Of a stretch of 5,781 nt of DNA, positions 1-4,355 are shown piece after piece (positions within the stretch are counted from its first letter, which is position 1; each line of letters starts with the position of its first letter). The stretch comes from CAZZDA01 sp964652585 (lineage in GTDB: Bacteria > Patescibacteriota > Patescibacteriia > UBA1544): assembly GCA_964652585.1 (NCBI GenBank), contig CAZZDA010000058.1, positions 1 through 5,781 of the forward strand, given 5' to 3'. The notes beneath the pieces are model-generated. The model had not been told where the DNA came from. It searched no databases and worked only from the letters and a program-made list of their open reading frames with translations. Made by a program: the position numbers and the translations under genes.

Positions 1-113
1 ATCGCTGGTTTCAATGGCTCTATAAGTACCACTGTTGGTACTGGTGGTTGTTTTTCGGCTCGGTTATAGTGCATTCCATTCTTGCGTTTTACCTCTTCGG
101 CTTTCCGTGGTAA
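1..113 (+). CDS. C-terminal fragment of an unidentified, probably membrane protein
   Basis: Frame 3 is open from the window edge to a TAA at 111-113 and gives about 36 residues. The tail is very rich in Trp, Tyr and Phe, starting RWFQWLYKYH and ending FYLFGFPW. The segment WWLFFGSVIVHSILAFYLF could be one transmembrane helix, with the basic RW..LYKY patch just before it. I do not recognise the family. The frame ends just before a strong promoter-like sequence, which supports a real gene end rather than a chance open frame. The other two plus-strand frames close sooner. The 5' part lies outside the window, so function cannot be assigned. A random open frame of this length is possible, but its composition is typical of a membrane protein tail. 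Confidence 0.5.
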   Translation, partial: RWFQWLYKYHCWYWWLFFGSVIVHSILAFYLFGFPW

Positions 114-117
114 TCCG

Positions 118-146
118 TTGACGAAACAGCGTGTTTCATGTATGAT
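118..146 (+). promoter_or_regulatory. sigma70-type promoter for the tRNA-Thr / rpmG / tRNA-Trp unit
   Basis: A TTGACG box (118-123) and a TATGAT box (141-146) are separated by exactly 17 bases, close to the consensus for the housekeeping sigma factor. The predicted start is near 153, about 40 bases before tRNA-Thr. The spacer contains a small dyad, GAAACA-gcg-TGTTTC (123-137), which could be an operator or a coincidence. Nothing else this good lies upstream of rpmG or tRNA-Trp, so it may drive all three genes. Confidence 0.7.
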
Positions 147-148
147 AC

Positions 149-170
149 GTCGGTAAGGGAGGTTACCGGC
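149..170 (+). other. hairpin in the tRNA-Thr leader
   Basis: The sequence at 149-156 pairs with 163-170 (core CGGTAA / TTACCG plus a G-U and a G-C pair) around a GGGAGG loop. It would form at the very 5' end of the predicted primary transcript. It may protect the end or guide leader removal. It is not followed by a T run, so it is not a terminator. Confidence 0.4.
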
Positions 171-191
171 GTTTTACGTTACTTATAACGG

Positions 192-267
192 GCCATCTTA
201 GCTCAGCTGGTAGAGCAACGGTTTTGTAAACCGTAGGTCATCGGTTCGAGTCCGATAGATGGCTCCA
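192..267 (+). tRNA. tRNA-Thr, anticodon TGT, with encoded CCA
   Basis: A full cloverleaf can be drawn. The acceptor stem GCCATCT (192-198) pairs with AGATGGC (257-263). The D-arm GCTC/GAGC follows. The anticodon stem ACGGT/ACCGT holds the loop TTTGTAA, giving anticodon TGT, which reads ACA threonine codons. The T-arm contains GGTTCGAGTCC. The discriminator is T264 and the CCA end is encoded at 265-267. A promoter lies about 45 bases upstream and rpmG follows after about 97 bases, so it is probably cut from a joint tRNA/mRNA transcript. Confidence 0.96.
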
Positions 268-364
268 GATATAACAACTGACAGTTTACAATTAACAATT
301 GACCACTGACAGGTAACTATTAACGGGTGTTATCGTTATTGTTATAGTCATCGTCTGTAACACT
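268..364 (+). other. tRNA-Thr to rpmG spacer with short repeats
   Basis: This AT-rich spacer has no gene. ACTGACAG occurs at 277-284 and again at 305-312, flanking the low-complexity stretch CAATTAACAATTG. I see no convincing promoter and no Shine-Dalgarno sequence before the rpmG ATG, so rpmG is probably read from the upstream promoter. Confidence 0.4.
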
Positions 365-520
365 ATGTCACAAGACAATCTTTTGAAGCTTGAGTGCACC
401 GGGTGCAAACGTATCAACTATTTTTCCCACAAGAATAAAAAGAAGCTCAAAGAACGTATTGAACTCAAAAAACACTGCAAAGCATGCGGCAAGCATGTGT
501 TGCACAAGGAAACAAAGTAA
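365..520 (+). CDS. rpmG: 50S ribosomal protein bL33
   Basis: This 51-residue protein starts MSQDNLLKLECTGCKRINY and ends CGKHVLHKETK, which is the bL33 pattern: a leading LxCTxCK segment, the NKKKLKERIELKKHC core and the near-universal KHxxHKETK terminus. Four cysteines form two CxxC pairs (C11/C14 and C38/C41), so this is the zinc-binding form of bL33. It is a component of the large ribosomal subunit near the E site. The ATG at 365 gives the normal family length and no in-frame alternative fits better. There is no Shine-Dalgarno sequence upstream, as is common in CPR bacteria. The neighbours are tRNA-Thr upstream and tRNA-Trp downstream, part of the classic rpmG / tRNA-Trp / secE / nusG neighbourhood. 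It is short and easily missed by gene callers. The larger open frames over it on both strands are not genes. Confidence 0.95.
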   Translation: MSQDNLLKLECTGCKRINYFSHKNKKKLKERIELKKHCKACGKHVLHKETK

Positions 521-532
521 CTTTTTCGGGAA

Positions 533-574
533 AACATCGGGTGTTGAGGAGCGTAGCGGGAAACACCCGATGTT
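533..574. repeat. perfect 13-bp inverted repeat after rpmG
   Basis: AACATCGGGTGTT (533-545) is the exact reverse complement of AACACCCGATGTT (562-574), with a 16-base loop. A direct repeat TGTTGAGGAG (542-551 and 571-580) overlaps both arms. On the plus strand the stem is followed by GAGGAGAAAAAA, not a T run, so it does not look like an rpmG terminator. On the minus strand it is followed by TTTTCCCG, so it could weakly stop transcription coming from the recombinase. It may also be a 3'-end-protecting or REP-like palindrome. Confidence 0.6.
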
Positions 575-606
575 GAGGAGAAAAAACCATAATTTGTCAT
601 TTGCCG

Positions 607-639
607 TTCGAGGCTCTGAAGAGCCCTCAGGCTCTCGAA
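607..639. repeat. nested, mutually exclusive hairpins before tRNA-Trp
   Basis: An outer stem TTCGAG / CTCGAA (607-612 / 634-639) encloses three alternating 5-base arms: GGCTC (612-616), GAGCC (621-625) and GGCTC (630-634). The middle arm can pair with the first (loop TGAA) or with the third (loop CTCA), but not with both at once. Such a layout can act as a switch or simply be a compact palindrome. No T run follows. Confidence 0.5.
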
Positions 640-662
640 GAGGATTTTGACATTTGGAATTT

Positions 663-681
663 ACTTGAGCTTTACTCAAGT
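663..681 (+). other. hairpin immediately upstream of tRNA-Trp
   Basis: ACTTGAG (663-669) pairs perfectly with CTCAAGT (675-681) around a CTTTA loop, ending three bases before the tRNA. Its position suggests a processing landmark between the rpmG mRNA and the tRNA 5' end. This role is inferred only from position. Confidence 0.45.
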
Positions 682-684
682 TAT

Positions 685-758
685 GGGGGTGTCGGTTAAT
701 GGTAAACCACTGCTCTCCAAAAGCAGAACTGGGGGTTCGATTCCCTCCACCCCTGCCA
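685..758 (+). tRNA. tRNA-Trp, anticodon CCA, with encoded CCA end
   Basis: The acceptor stem GGGGGTG (685-691) pairs with CACCCCT (748-754), with a G1-U72 wobble. The D-stem is GGTT/AACC. The anticodon stem CTGCT/AGCAG holds the loop CTCCAAA, anticodon CCA, reading UGG. The T-arm is GGGGG-TTCGATT-CCCTC, the discriminator is G755 (as in bacterial tRNA-Trp), and CCA is encoded at 756-758. The gene appears intact. Its 3' portion is also coding sequence on the other strand: the serine recombinase frame enters at the CCA end and stops inside the D-arm. This makes it the probable integration site of the downstream element. Confidence 0.96.
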
Positions 759-2345
759 TCGTGTAATGACAGCCGATAAAGCGGCTGTTTTTGCTTTATT
801 ATCAAGGGTTTTGTCCAGTTCTAGCCGTTTATATTCTGCCTCCAGTTCAGGATACGCCTTTTCAATAGGAATAAGCCAATCATTGGCTGTAATACTTACT
901 TTTTTGTCTTTTACGTAAAAGTTCTGACCAAGTGCGGCAAATATCTCTCGTTTCTTATTAATACCTCCCAACAAAAACTCTTTCCTCGCGTACGTGGCAA
1001 AATTAAAGGTTTTTTCGGTAAGTTCAATCCATTTCTCTGCTCGGCTCTCGGTTTCACGGAGTTTGCTTTTCATATGAGTAATTTTTGACTGTAAGCTGTC
1101 GCGCTCGCGTATAAAGGTTTCATCGTCAATAAGATTGCGATAACGCATTTTTGTAAGCTCATCTAGCTCCTTTTGGGTCTCTACGAGGTTTTTGTGCTGG
1201 CTCTCGTATATCTTCGTCCTATCGTCAATTTCGCGGTCATTCTCTCTGTTTAAGATTTCCAAAGCCCACTTTTGGAACTGGGGGAGTATAGTATAGCGTT
1301 CAAGCTCGATATCAATCTGGTCTTCAAGCTCTTTAAGCGTCATTGGCTTATTTTGCGTGCATTTCACACTTTTTTTCTTTCGTGTGCAATGATAGTAGAT
1401 GTACGTTTTAATCTCACCAGTAGCTTTAATAAACTTTTTCTTTTCAGTCGCGGTGTACATACAGCCGCATTCTGCGCACTTCATAATACCGGTATAGGCG
1501 AATTGATGTTTTTTCGGACGGGGCTTACCTTTACGTCCAAGCAACATCTGTACACGATCGTATTCGTCTATCGTAATCATTGGTTCGTGCTTGCCTTCAT
1601 ACTCTTGTCCACTATGCAAGATAATACCAGCATAAAATACGTTTGAGAAAATTGCATAAAGACCACTTATTGCCAGTGGTTTTCCTCCAAGTTTTCTCCG
1701 CTTAACACTCCGAAAACCCCACTCATCGTTAAGTAGATTGAGTACTTGTGAGACAGTATAATTACCAGTTAGCATATAGTCCCACGCTCTGCGTATCAAA
1801 TCAAATCGTTCAGGGTCTTTAACGATAGTGTGGTCAATAACATTATTTAAGTAACCAGCAGGAGCTACACCGCATTTCCATCCCTTTTCCAACTTTCCTT
1901 GCATACCGCGTTTCACGTTTTTGCTTAAGTCCAAAATAAACTGATTAGCCATGCCGCTTTCCACATTAAAAAGCAACACATTATCTTCTGGGAGATACTG
2001 ACGGTCAATAGTCTGTATTGCTTTCAAGTTACCTTGCTGGAGCATCCAGCTTAATGTACCGCTATCAATCGGATTGCGAGACAAGCGGTTAATTTGCCAG
2101 CATAAAATACCATTGGCTTCACCATCTTCAATACGTTGCATCATTTCGGCAAAAACAGGGCGAAAGTTTGGTTTTTTTGCTGATTTGGCCTCGGTCAGTA
2201 TTGCCTTAATTTCCAATCCATAATCTTGCGCCAGCTCCTTCAAGCGATTGATTTGATCATCAATAGATTGCACTTGCCTATCTTCACTTTCAGATGACTT
2301 TCGTGCGTAGAGGATGTATTTAAGATTACTTGTCTGTTGTGCCAT
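696..2345 (-). CDS. large serine recombinase (integrase of the element)
   Basis: This 549-residue site-specific recombinase, with DNA cut through a serine phosphodiester intermediate, probably integrates and excises the element. Residues about 8-150 are the resolvase domain: YARKS places the catalytic Ser at 17, and NRLSRN (86-91) carries the conserved arginines. Residues about 158-275 form the recombinase domain (GVAPAGYLNN onward). A zinc ribbon follows, with C290/C293 and C320/C329. Residues about 370-435 are a charged coiled coil, as in serine integrases. I chose the ATG at 2345 (MAQQTSNLKYILYARKS). The frame extends to a GTG at 2402, but that extension runs into an inverted-repeat region and does not look like the family. 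No Shine-Dalgarno sequence is visible. The last 20 residues (W530 onward) are antisense to tRNA-Trp, starting exactly at its CCA, and are probably supplied by the attachment site. The C-terminus would then change on excision. Confidence 0.92.
   Translation of the reverse strand: MAQQTSNLKYILYARKSSESEDRQVQSIDDQINRLKELAQDYGLEIKAILTEAKSAKKPNFRPVFAEMMQRIEDGEANGILCWQINRLSRNPIDSGTLSWMLQQGNLKAIQTIDRQYLPEDNVLLFNVESGMANQFILDLSKNVKRGMQGKLEKGWKCGVAPAGYLNNVIDHTIVKDPERFDLIRRAWDYMLTGNYTVSQVLNLLNDEWGFRSVKRRKLGGKPLAISGLYAIFSNVFYAGIILHSGQEYEGKHEPMITIDEYDRVQMLLGRKGKPRPKKHQFAYTGIMKCAECGCMYTATEKKKFIKATGEIKTYIYYHCTRKKKSVKCTQNKPMTLKELEDQIDIELERYTILPQFQKWALEILNRENDREIDDRTKIYESQHKNLVETQKELDELTKMRYRNLIDDETFIRERDSLQSKITHMKSKLRETESRAEKWIELTEKTFNFATYARKEFLLGGINKKREIFAALGQNFYVKDKKVSITANDWLIPIEKAYPELEAEYKRLELDKTLDNKAKTAALSAVITRWQGWRESNPQFCFWRAVVYH
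730..768. other. putative att junction (attL) at the 3' end of tRNA-Trp
   Basis: Upstream are host genes on the plus strand. Immediately downstream is a minus-strand integrase-type serine recombinase whose frame runs into the tRNA. That arrangement is characteristic of an element integrated at a tRNA. The tRNA remains complete, so the element either restores the 3' end or crosses over just beyond it. The exact crossover cannot be fixed because no second copy of the tRNA 3' end is present in the window; the other end lies beyond 5781. Confidence 0.5.
769..793 (+). terminator. rho-independent terminator after tRNA-Trp
   Basis: ACAGCCG (769-775) pairs perfectly with CGGCTGT (782-788), with loop ATAAAG, followed by a T run to 792. 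It begins 10 bases after the tRNA CCA end and would end the rpmG/tRNA-Trp transcript. It lies inside the recombinase gene on the other strand (codons about 520-526), so the same bases encode protein. It probably came with the element and would separate the host transcript from any genes further on. Confidence 0.8.
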
Positions 2346-2372
2346 AATGATATTAGTAAACAGTAAACCAAA

Positions 2373-2383
2373 AGGACGGTCCT
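2373..2383. repeat. short palindrome upstream of the recombinase start
   Basis: AGGAC-G-GTCCT is a perfect 5-bp dyad around one central base, 28 bases upstream of the recombinase ATG. It may be a protein-binding site in the leader, although a dyad this short can occur by chance. Confidence 0.3.
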
Positions 2384-2384
2384 G

Positions 2385-2471
2385 GTTGACCCAACGCACC
2401 ACAGGGATTGTCGGCAGAACCGCCCGTCTCGGACGACAAATGTAAAACCTGTGATTATAAATTGGGTCAAC
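2385..2471. repeat. nested inverted repeats upstream of the recombinase gene
   Basis: The outer arms GTTGACCCAA (2385-2394) and TTGGGTCAAC (2462-2471) are perfect 10-bp inverted copies. Inside lie CACAGG (2400-2405) / CCTGTG (2448-2453) and TTGTCG (2408-2413) / CGACAA (2434-2439), all nearly concentric. This occupies most of the gap between the zinc-ribbon gene and the recombinase. It could be a regulatory region bound by a dimeric protein, a recombinase-related site, or a small degenerate insertion. I see no clear flanking target duplication. Confidence 0.6.
2454..2459 (-). promoter_or_regulatory. candidate -10 box for the recombinase gene
   Basis: The minus strand reads a perfect TATAAT here, inside the nested inverted repeats and about 110 bases before the recombinase ATG. 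No good -35 box sits at the right distance (the hexamer at 2477-2482 reads ATAATA). A second TATAAT at 2478-2483 overlaps the end of the upstream gene. A start near 2447 would give a long structured leader. Confidence 0.35.
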
Positions 2472-2478
2472 GTTGCTA

Positions 2479-3087
2479 TTATATCAGCTTATCTCTATTT
2501 AGTATATATGACGCATCCACTATTTTCTTCTGTAGGGAGTTAAGTTTTATCAACTTTTTAGTTGGTTTGCCAGCATAGTAAGGGTTTTTTATACTCACTC
2601 GTATATCATCTGCTTTACAGCGCAGCGATATTGTATGGAAGAGGAGAGTATGCTTGTAGCGCCTGTTTTCGTTTCTTGAGTTGTAGGTAAGGTTATGGCA
2701 ATGCCTACAACCAAAGTAATAACCTTTTTTATAAAGTATACCAACCCTTTTCCTACAAGGTATACCATTGTTAGTTAATGGACAAATAAACCAATATCGA
2801 TTTCCACCGAAATTACATGGGGTCGTAGTAAGTCTAATTTTATAAAAAAATATCTGCTTATTAGCGCACATATTATTTTGTGTATAGGTGAAATGTATAT
2901 GTTCAGCACGGCCAGAACTACAGGAACTCATCACTTTAATACTGCTTTTTACTTCTCCTTTCCTGTTTTTCCATTCAATGATACCAGAGTTGCTACTATT
3001 AAAATAATTACCTTTTTGCAACCACCATACTTCTATTTTCTTGAGGTAGTCAGCCTCAAATTTTTTATATCCATCGTATTTTCCCAT
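2479..3087 (-). CDS. conserved hypothetical zinc-ribbon protein
   Basis: This 202-residue protein starts MGKYDGYKKFEADYLKK at ATG 3087; no Shine-Dalgarno sequence is visible. The recognisable core is residues 88-140: TTPCNFGGNRYWFICP, then RVGILY, then YYFGCRHCHNLTYNS. C102 and C111 with C127 and C130 form a probable zinc ribbon. The pattern (PC.FGG.R.WF.CP...RV..LY....F.CR.C..L.Y.S) matches, from memory, a widespread hypothetical family in proteobacterial and phage/plasmid contexts. In those relatives the first metal pair is usually a tight CxxC, whereas here it is spread to C-x8-C by the insert LTNNGIPC. The N-terminus is less conserved and the C-terminus is Lys-rich. It is probably a nucleic-acid-associated or regulatory protein, but its function is unknown. 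It is noticeably more AT-rich than the transposase gene nearby. The upstream region was split by the IS insertion. Confidence 0.75.
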   Translation of the reverse strand: MGKYDGYKKFEADYLKKIEVWWLQKGNYFNSSNSGIIEWKNRKGEVKSSIKVMSSCSSGRAEHIHFTYTQNNMCANKQIFFYKIRLTTTPCNFGGNRYWFICPLTNNGIPCRKRVGILYKKGYYFGCRHCHNLTYNSRNENRRYKHTLLFHTISLRCKADDIRVSIKNPYYAGKPTKKLIKLNSLQKKIVDASYILNRDKLI

Positions 3088-3164
3088 AGAATAAATTAAA
3101 ATAATTTGCCGAAATCATTAAAGATTAGTGCGCATATGTTTTAGAGGTTAAAATCAATTTTATA
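3088..3164. other. AT-rich region upstream of the zinc-ribbon gene
   Basis: No gene is visible. On the minus strand this is the leader or promoter region of the zinc-ribbon gene, with several TA-rich hexamers but no clear -35/-10 pair. The IS target site (GTTATATAA, 3165-3173) adjoins it, so the original promoter may have been interrupted. Confidence 0.35.
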
Positions 3165-3173
3165 GTTATATAA
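3165..3173. repeat. target-site duplication, left copy
   Basis: GTTATATAA directly precedes the left inverted repeat and is identical to 4286-4294. A 9-bp duplication is the expected size for IS903-group elements. Confidence 0.93.
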
Positions 3174-3190
3174 GGCTTTGTTGCATAAAT
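3174..3190 (+). repeat. left terminal inverted repeat of the IS
   Basis: GGCTTTGTTGCATAAAT matches the inverse of 4269-4285 at 16 of 17 positions. It is the transposase binding and cleavage end. Confidence 0.93.
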
Positions 3191-3208
3191 CCTACCATAT
3201 GAGATACT
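3181..3208 (+). promoter_or_regulatory. candidate transposase promoter at the left IS end
   Basis: TTGCAT (3181-3186, inside the inverted repeat) and GATACT (3203-3208) are 16 bases apart, giving a start about 25 bases before the transposase ATG. Both boxes are imperfect. A -35 box within the terminal repeat is common in insertion sequences. Confidence 0.35.
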
Positions 3209-3238
3209 AGAAACATATACTTCTTCATCTCAATCCCC

Positions 3239-4231
3239 ATGGCAAAAACAACAAAGAAACCTAGGAATAAGCAAACAAAAAAGAACACGGACCCTAAGAA
3301 AGCCAAGAAAAAACAGCATAAAGTGATCAACTGGCGGGAATACAATGAAGCGTTAAGGCAGCGAGGCGCGCTTGATGTCTGGATTGACGAATCTGTTGTT
3401 GACAAATGGTATGCTGATCCAAACGGCAAACGAGGCGCGCAACCAATATACTCGGATATTGCCATTACCCTAACCCTCCAGTTTGGCAAGGTTTTCAGTC
3501 AAAAACTTCGTCAAACCGAGGGGTTAATGCAGTCAGTACTCAACCTCATGGGCCTTGACCTTTCCGTTCCCGATTTTTCCACGCTTTCCCGTCGTGGCGC
3601 CACCGCAATCGTTTCCCTTCCAAAAGATATAAGAGAAACACTTGTGCTCATTGCCGATTCCAGCGGGCTGAAAGTCTATGGCGAGGGAGAATGGAAAGTC
3701 AAGAAGCACGGTATCGGCAAACATCGTACGTGGCGTAAAATTCACCTTGCCGTAACTCCCGATGGTGAAATACGCGGCATAGAGCTTACGACCAACGCAA
3801 GTACCGACAGCGACGCCACCTCCGATCTCCTTGACCAAGAAGAAGGAGATATCGCGGTCTTTGCGGGCGACGGCGCGTATGATAGGAGAAAAGTCTATAA
3901 CCTCTGCCGTGAACGGCATATACAGCGCGTGCTCATACCTCCGCAGAAGAATGCGAAGATATGGCAGCATGGCAACAGCAAAGCTCCGCCGCATCCACGG
4001 GATGCAAACTTGCGCGCTATCAGGAAGACGTCCAGAAAACACTGGAAGGAAGCATCGGGCTATCACGTCCGTTCTCTTGCTGAAACCGCCGTGTTTCGCT
4101 TCAAAACCATCTTTGGAGACCGTCTGGACGCAAGGAACCTGGAACAGCAAGCAACGGAAGTGCGTATTAAGGCAGCGGTCTTAAACCGCATGTGGAAGCT
4201 TGGCATGCCCCAAACGGTAGCGATAGGATAA
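3239..4231 (+). CDS. IS5-family (IS903-group) DDE transposase
   Basis: This 330-residue transposase moves the surrounding insertion sequence by cutting at its ends. After the N-terminus the order follows IS903: INWREYNEALRQRG (30-43), VWIDES, the PDFSTLSRR segment (111-119), then the RNase H-like catalytic core. The catalytic residues are D140 (in IADSSGLKV), D211 (in GDGAYD) and E282 (in SLAETAVFRFK). The Y(2)R(3)E(6)K signature is complete at Y275, R278, E282 and K289. LGMPQTVAIG at the end matches the usual IS903 terminus. The frame is intact and likely active. What is odd is an extra Lys-rich N-terminus of about 25 residues (MAKTTKKPRNKQTKKN onward) that classical IS903 transposase lacks. 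The ATG at 3239 has no clear Shine-Dalgarno sequence. Base composition is visibly more GC-rich than the neighbouring element genes, suggesting separate arrival. Confidence 0.96.
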   Translation: MAKTTKKPRNKQTKKNTDPKKAKKKQHKVINWREYNEALRQRGALDVWIDESVVDKWYADPNGKRGAQPIYSDIAITLTLQFGKVFSQKLRQTEGLMQSVLNLMGLDLSVPDFSTLSRRGATAIVSLPKDIRETLVLIADSSGLKVYGEGEWKVKKHGIGKHRTWRKIHLAVTPDGEIRGIELTTNASTDSDATSDLLDQEEGDIAVFAGDGAYDRRKVYNLCRERHIQRVLIPPQKNAKIWQHGNSKAPPHPRDANLRAIRKTSRKHWKEASGYHVRSLAETAVFRFKTIFGDRLDARNLEQQATEVRIKAAVLNRMWKLGMPQTVAIG

Positions 4232-4268
4232 ACTGTAAGGAACAAGGGGGGATTTTCTCTCAATGCTT

Positions 4269-4285
4269 ATTCATGCAACAAAGCC
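4269..4285 (-). repeat. right terminal inverted repeat of the IS
   Basis: Read on the minus strand this is GGCTTTGTTGCATGAAT, differing from the left end only at position 14. It directly abuts the right copy of the target duplication. Confidence 0.93.
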
Positions 4286-4294
4286 GTTATATAA
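4286..4294. repeat. target-site duplication, right copy
   Basis: GTTATATAA is identical to 3165-3173. The perfect match shows the IS inserted recently enough that neither copy has changed. Confidence 0.93.
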
Positions 4295-4330
4295 GCAAGT
4301 TTTTTCAGTTAACACCAACTACAAATTATC

Positions 4331-4350
4331 CAATATTTTCCAATATTTTG
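4331..4350. repeat. tandem decamer just downstream of the NTPase gene
   Basis: CAATATTTTC is followed at once by CAATATTTTG, two head-to-tail copies differing at the last base. They lie 6 bases beyond the NTPase stop codon in the 3' flank. The core AATATT is self-complementary. Two copies could be a small binding site or plain AT-rich slippage. Confidence 0.4.
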
Positions 4351-4355
4351 TTGCG

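Larger units (their letters stand above)
3174..4285 (+). mobile_element. complete IS5-family (IS903-group) insertion sequence, 1112 bp
   Basis: The element starts GGCTTTGTTGCATAAAT and ends with its inverse (mismatch at position 14), closely resembling the IS903 terminus known from the family. It is slightly longer than IS903 itself. It encodes one intact transposase and is flanked by perfect 9-bp repeats. Removing it with one repeat copy restores a continuous spacer of roughly 145 bp between the NTPase and zinc-ribbon genes. No passenger gene is present. Confidence 0.95.

Noticed and set aside
533..580. rpmG terminator
   Set aside because: The stem is strong, but purines (GAGGAGAAAAAA) rather than a T run follow on the plus strand.
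390..650. 86-codon plus-strand open frame overlapping rpmG
   Set aside because: It is out of frame with rpmG, which is clearly recognisable as bL33, and it runs through palindromic spacer.
368..805. 145-codon minus-strand open frame across rpmG, the hairpins and tRNA-Trp
   Set aside because: It overlaps rpmG and a tRNA in antisense, its composition resembles no protein family, and it is a shadow of functional RNA and protein genes.
1272..1646. 124-codon plus-strand frame opposite the recombinase
   Set aside because: It is antisense to well-conserved recombinase and zinc-ribbon domains and shows no recognisable motif.
2346..2402. Upstream extension of the recombinase to GTG 2402
   Set aside because: The added 19 residues do not resemble the family, the serine recombinase domain begins just after MAQQ, and the extension covers the palindromic leader.
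3533..4150. 205-codon minus-strand frame inside the insertion sequence, and the 117-codon plus frame at 3831-4184
   Set aside because: Both are shadows of the transposase frame, whose catalytic residues are complete.
4331..4350. Replication-origin iterons
   Set aside because: Only two tandem decamers occur, with no DnaA boxes or further copies nearby, which is too little to call an origin.
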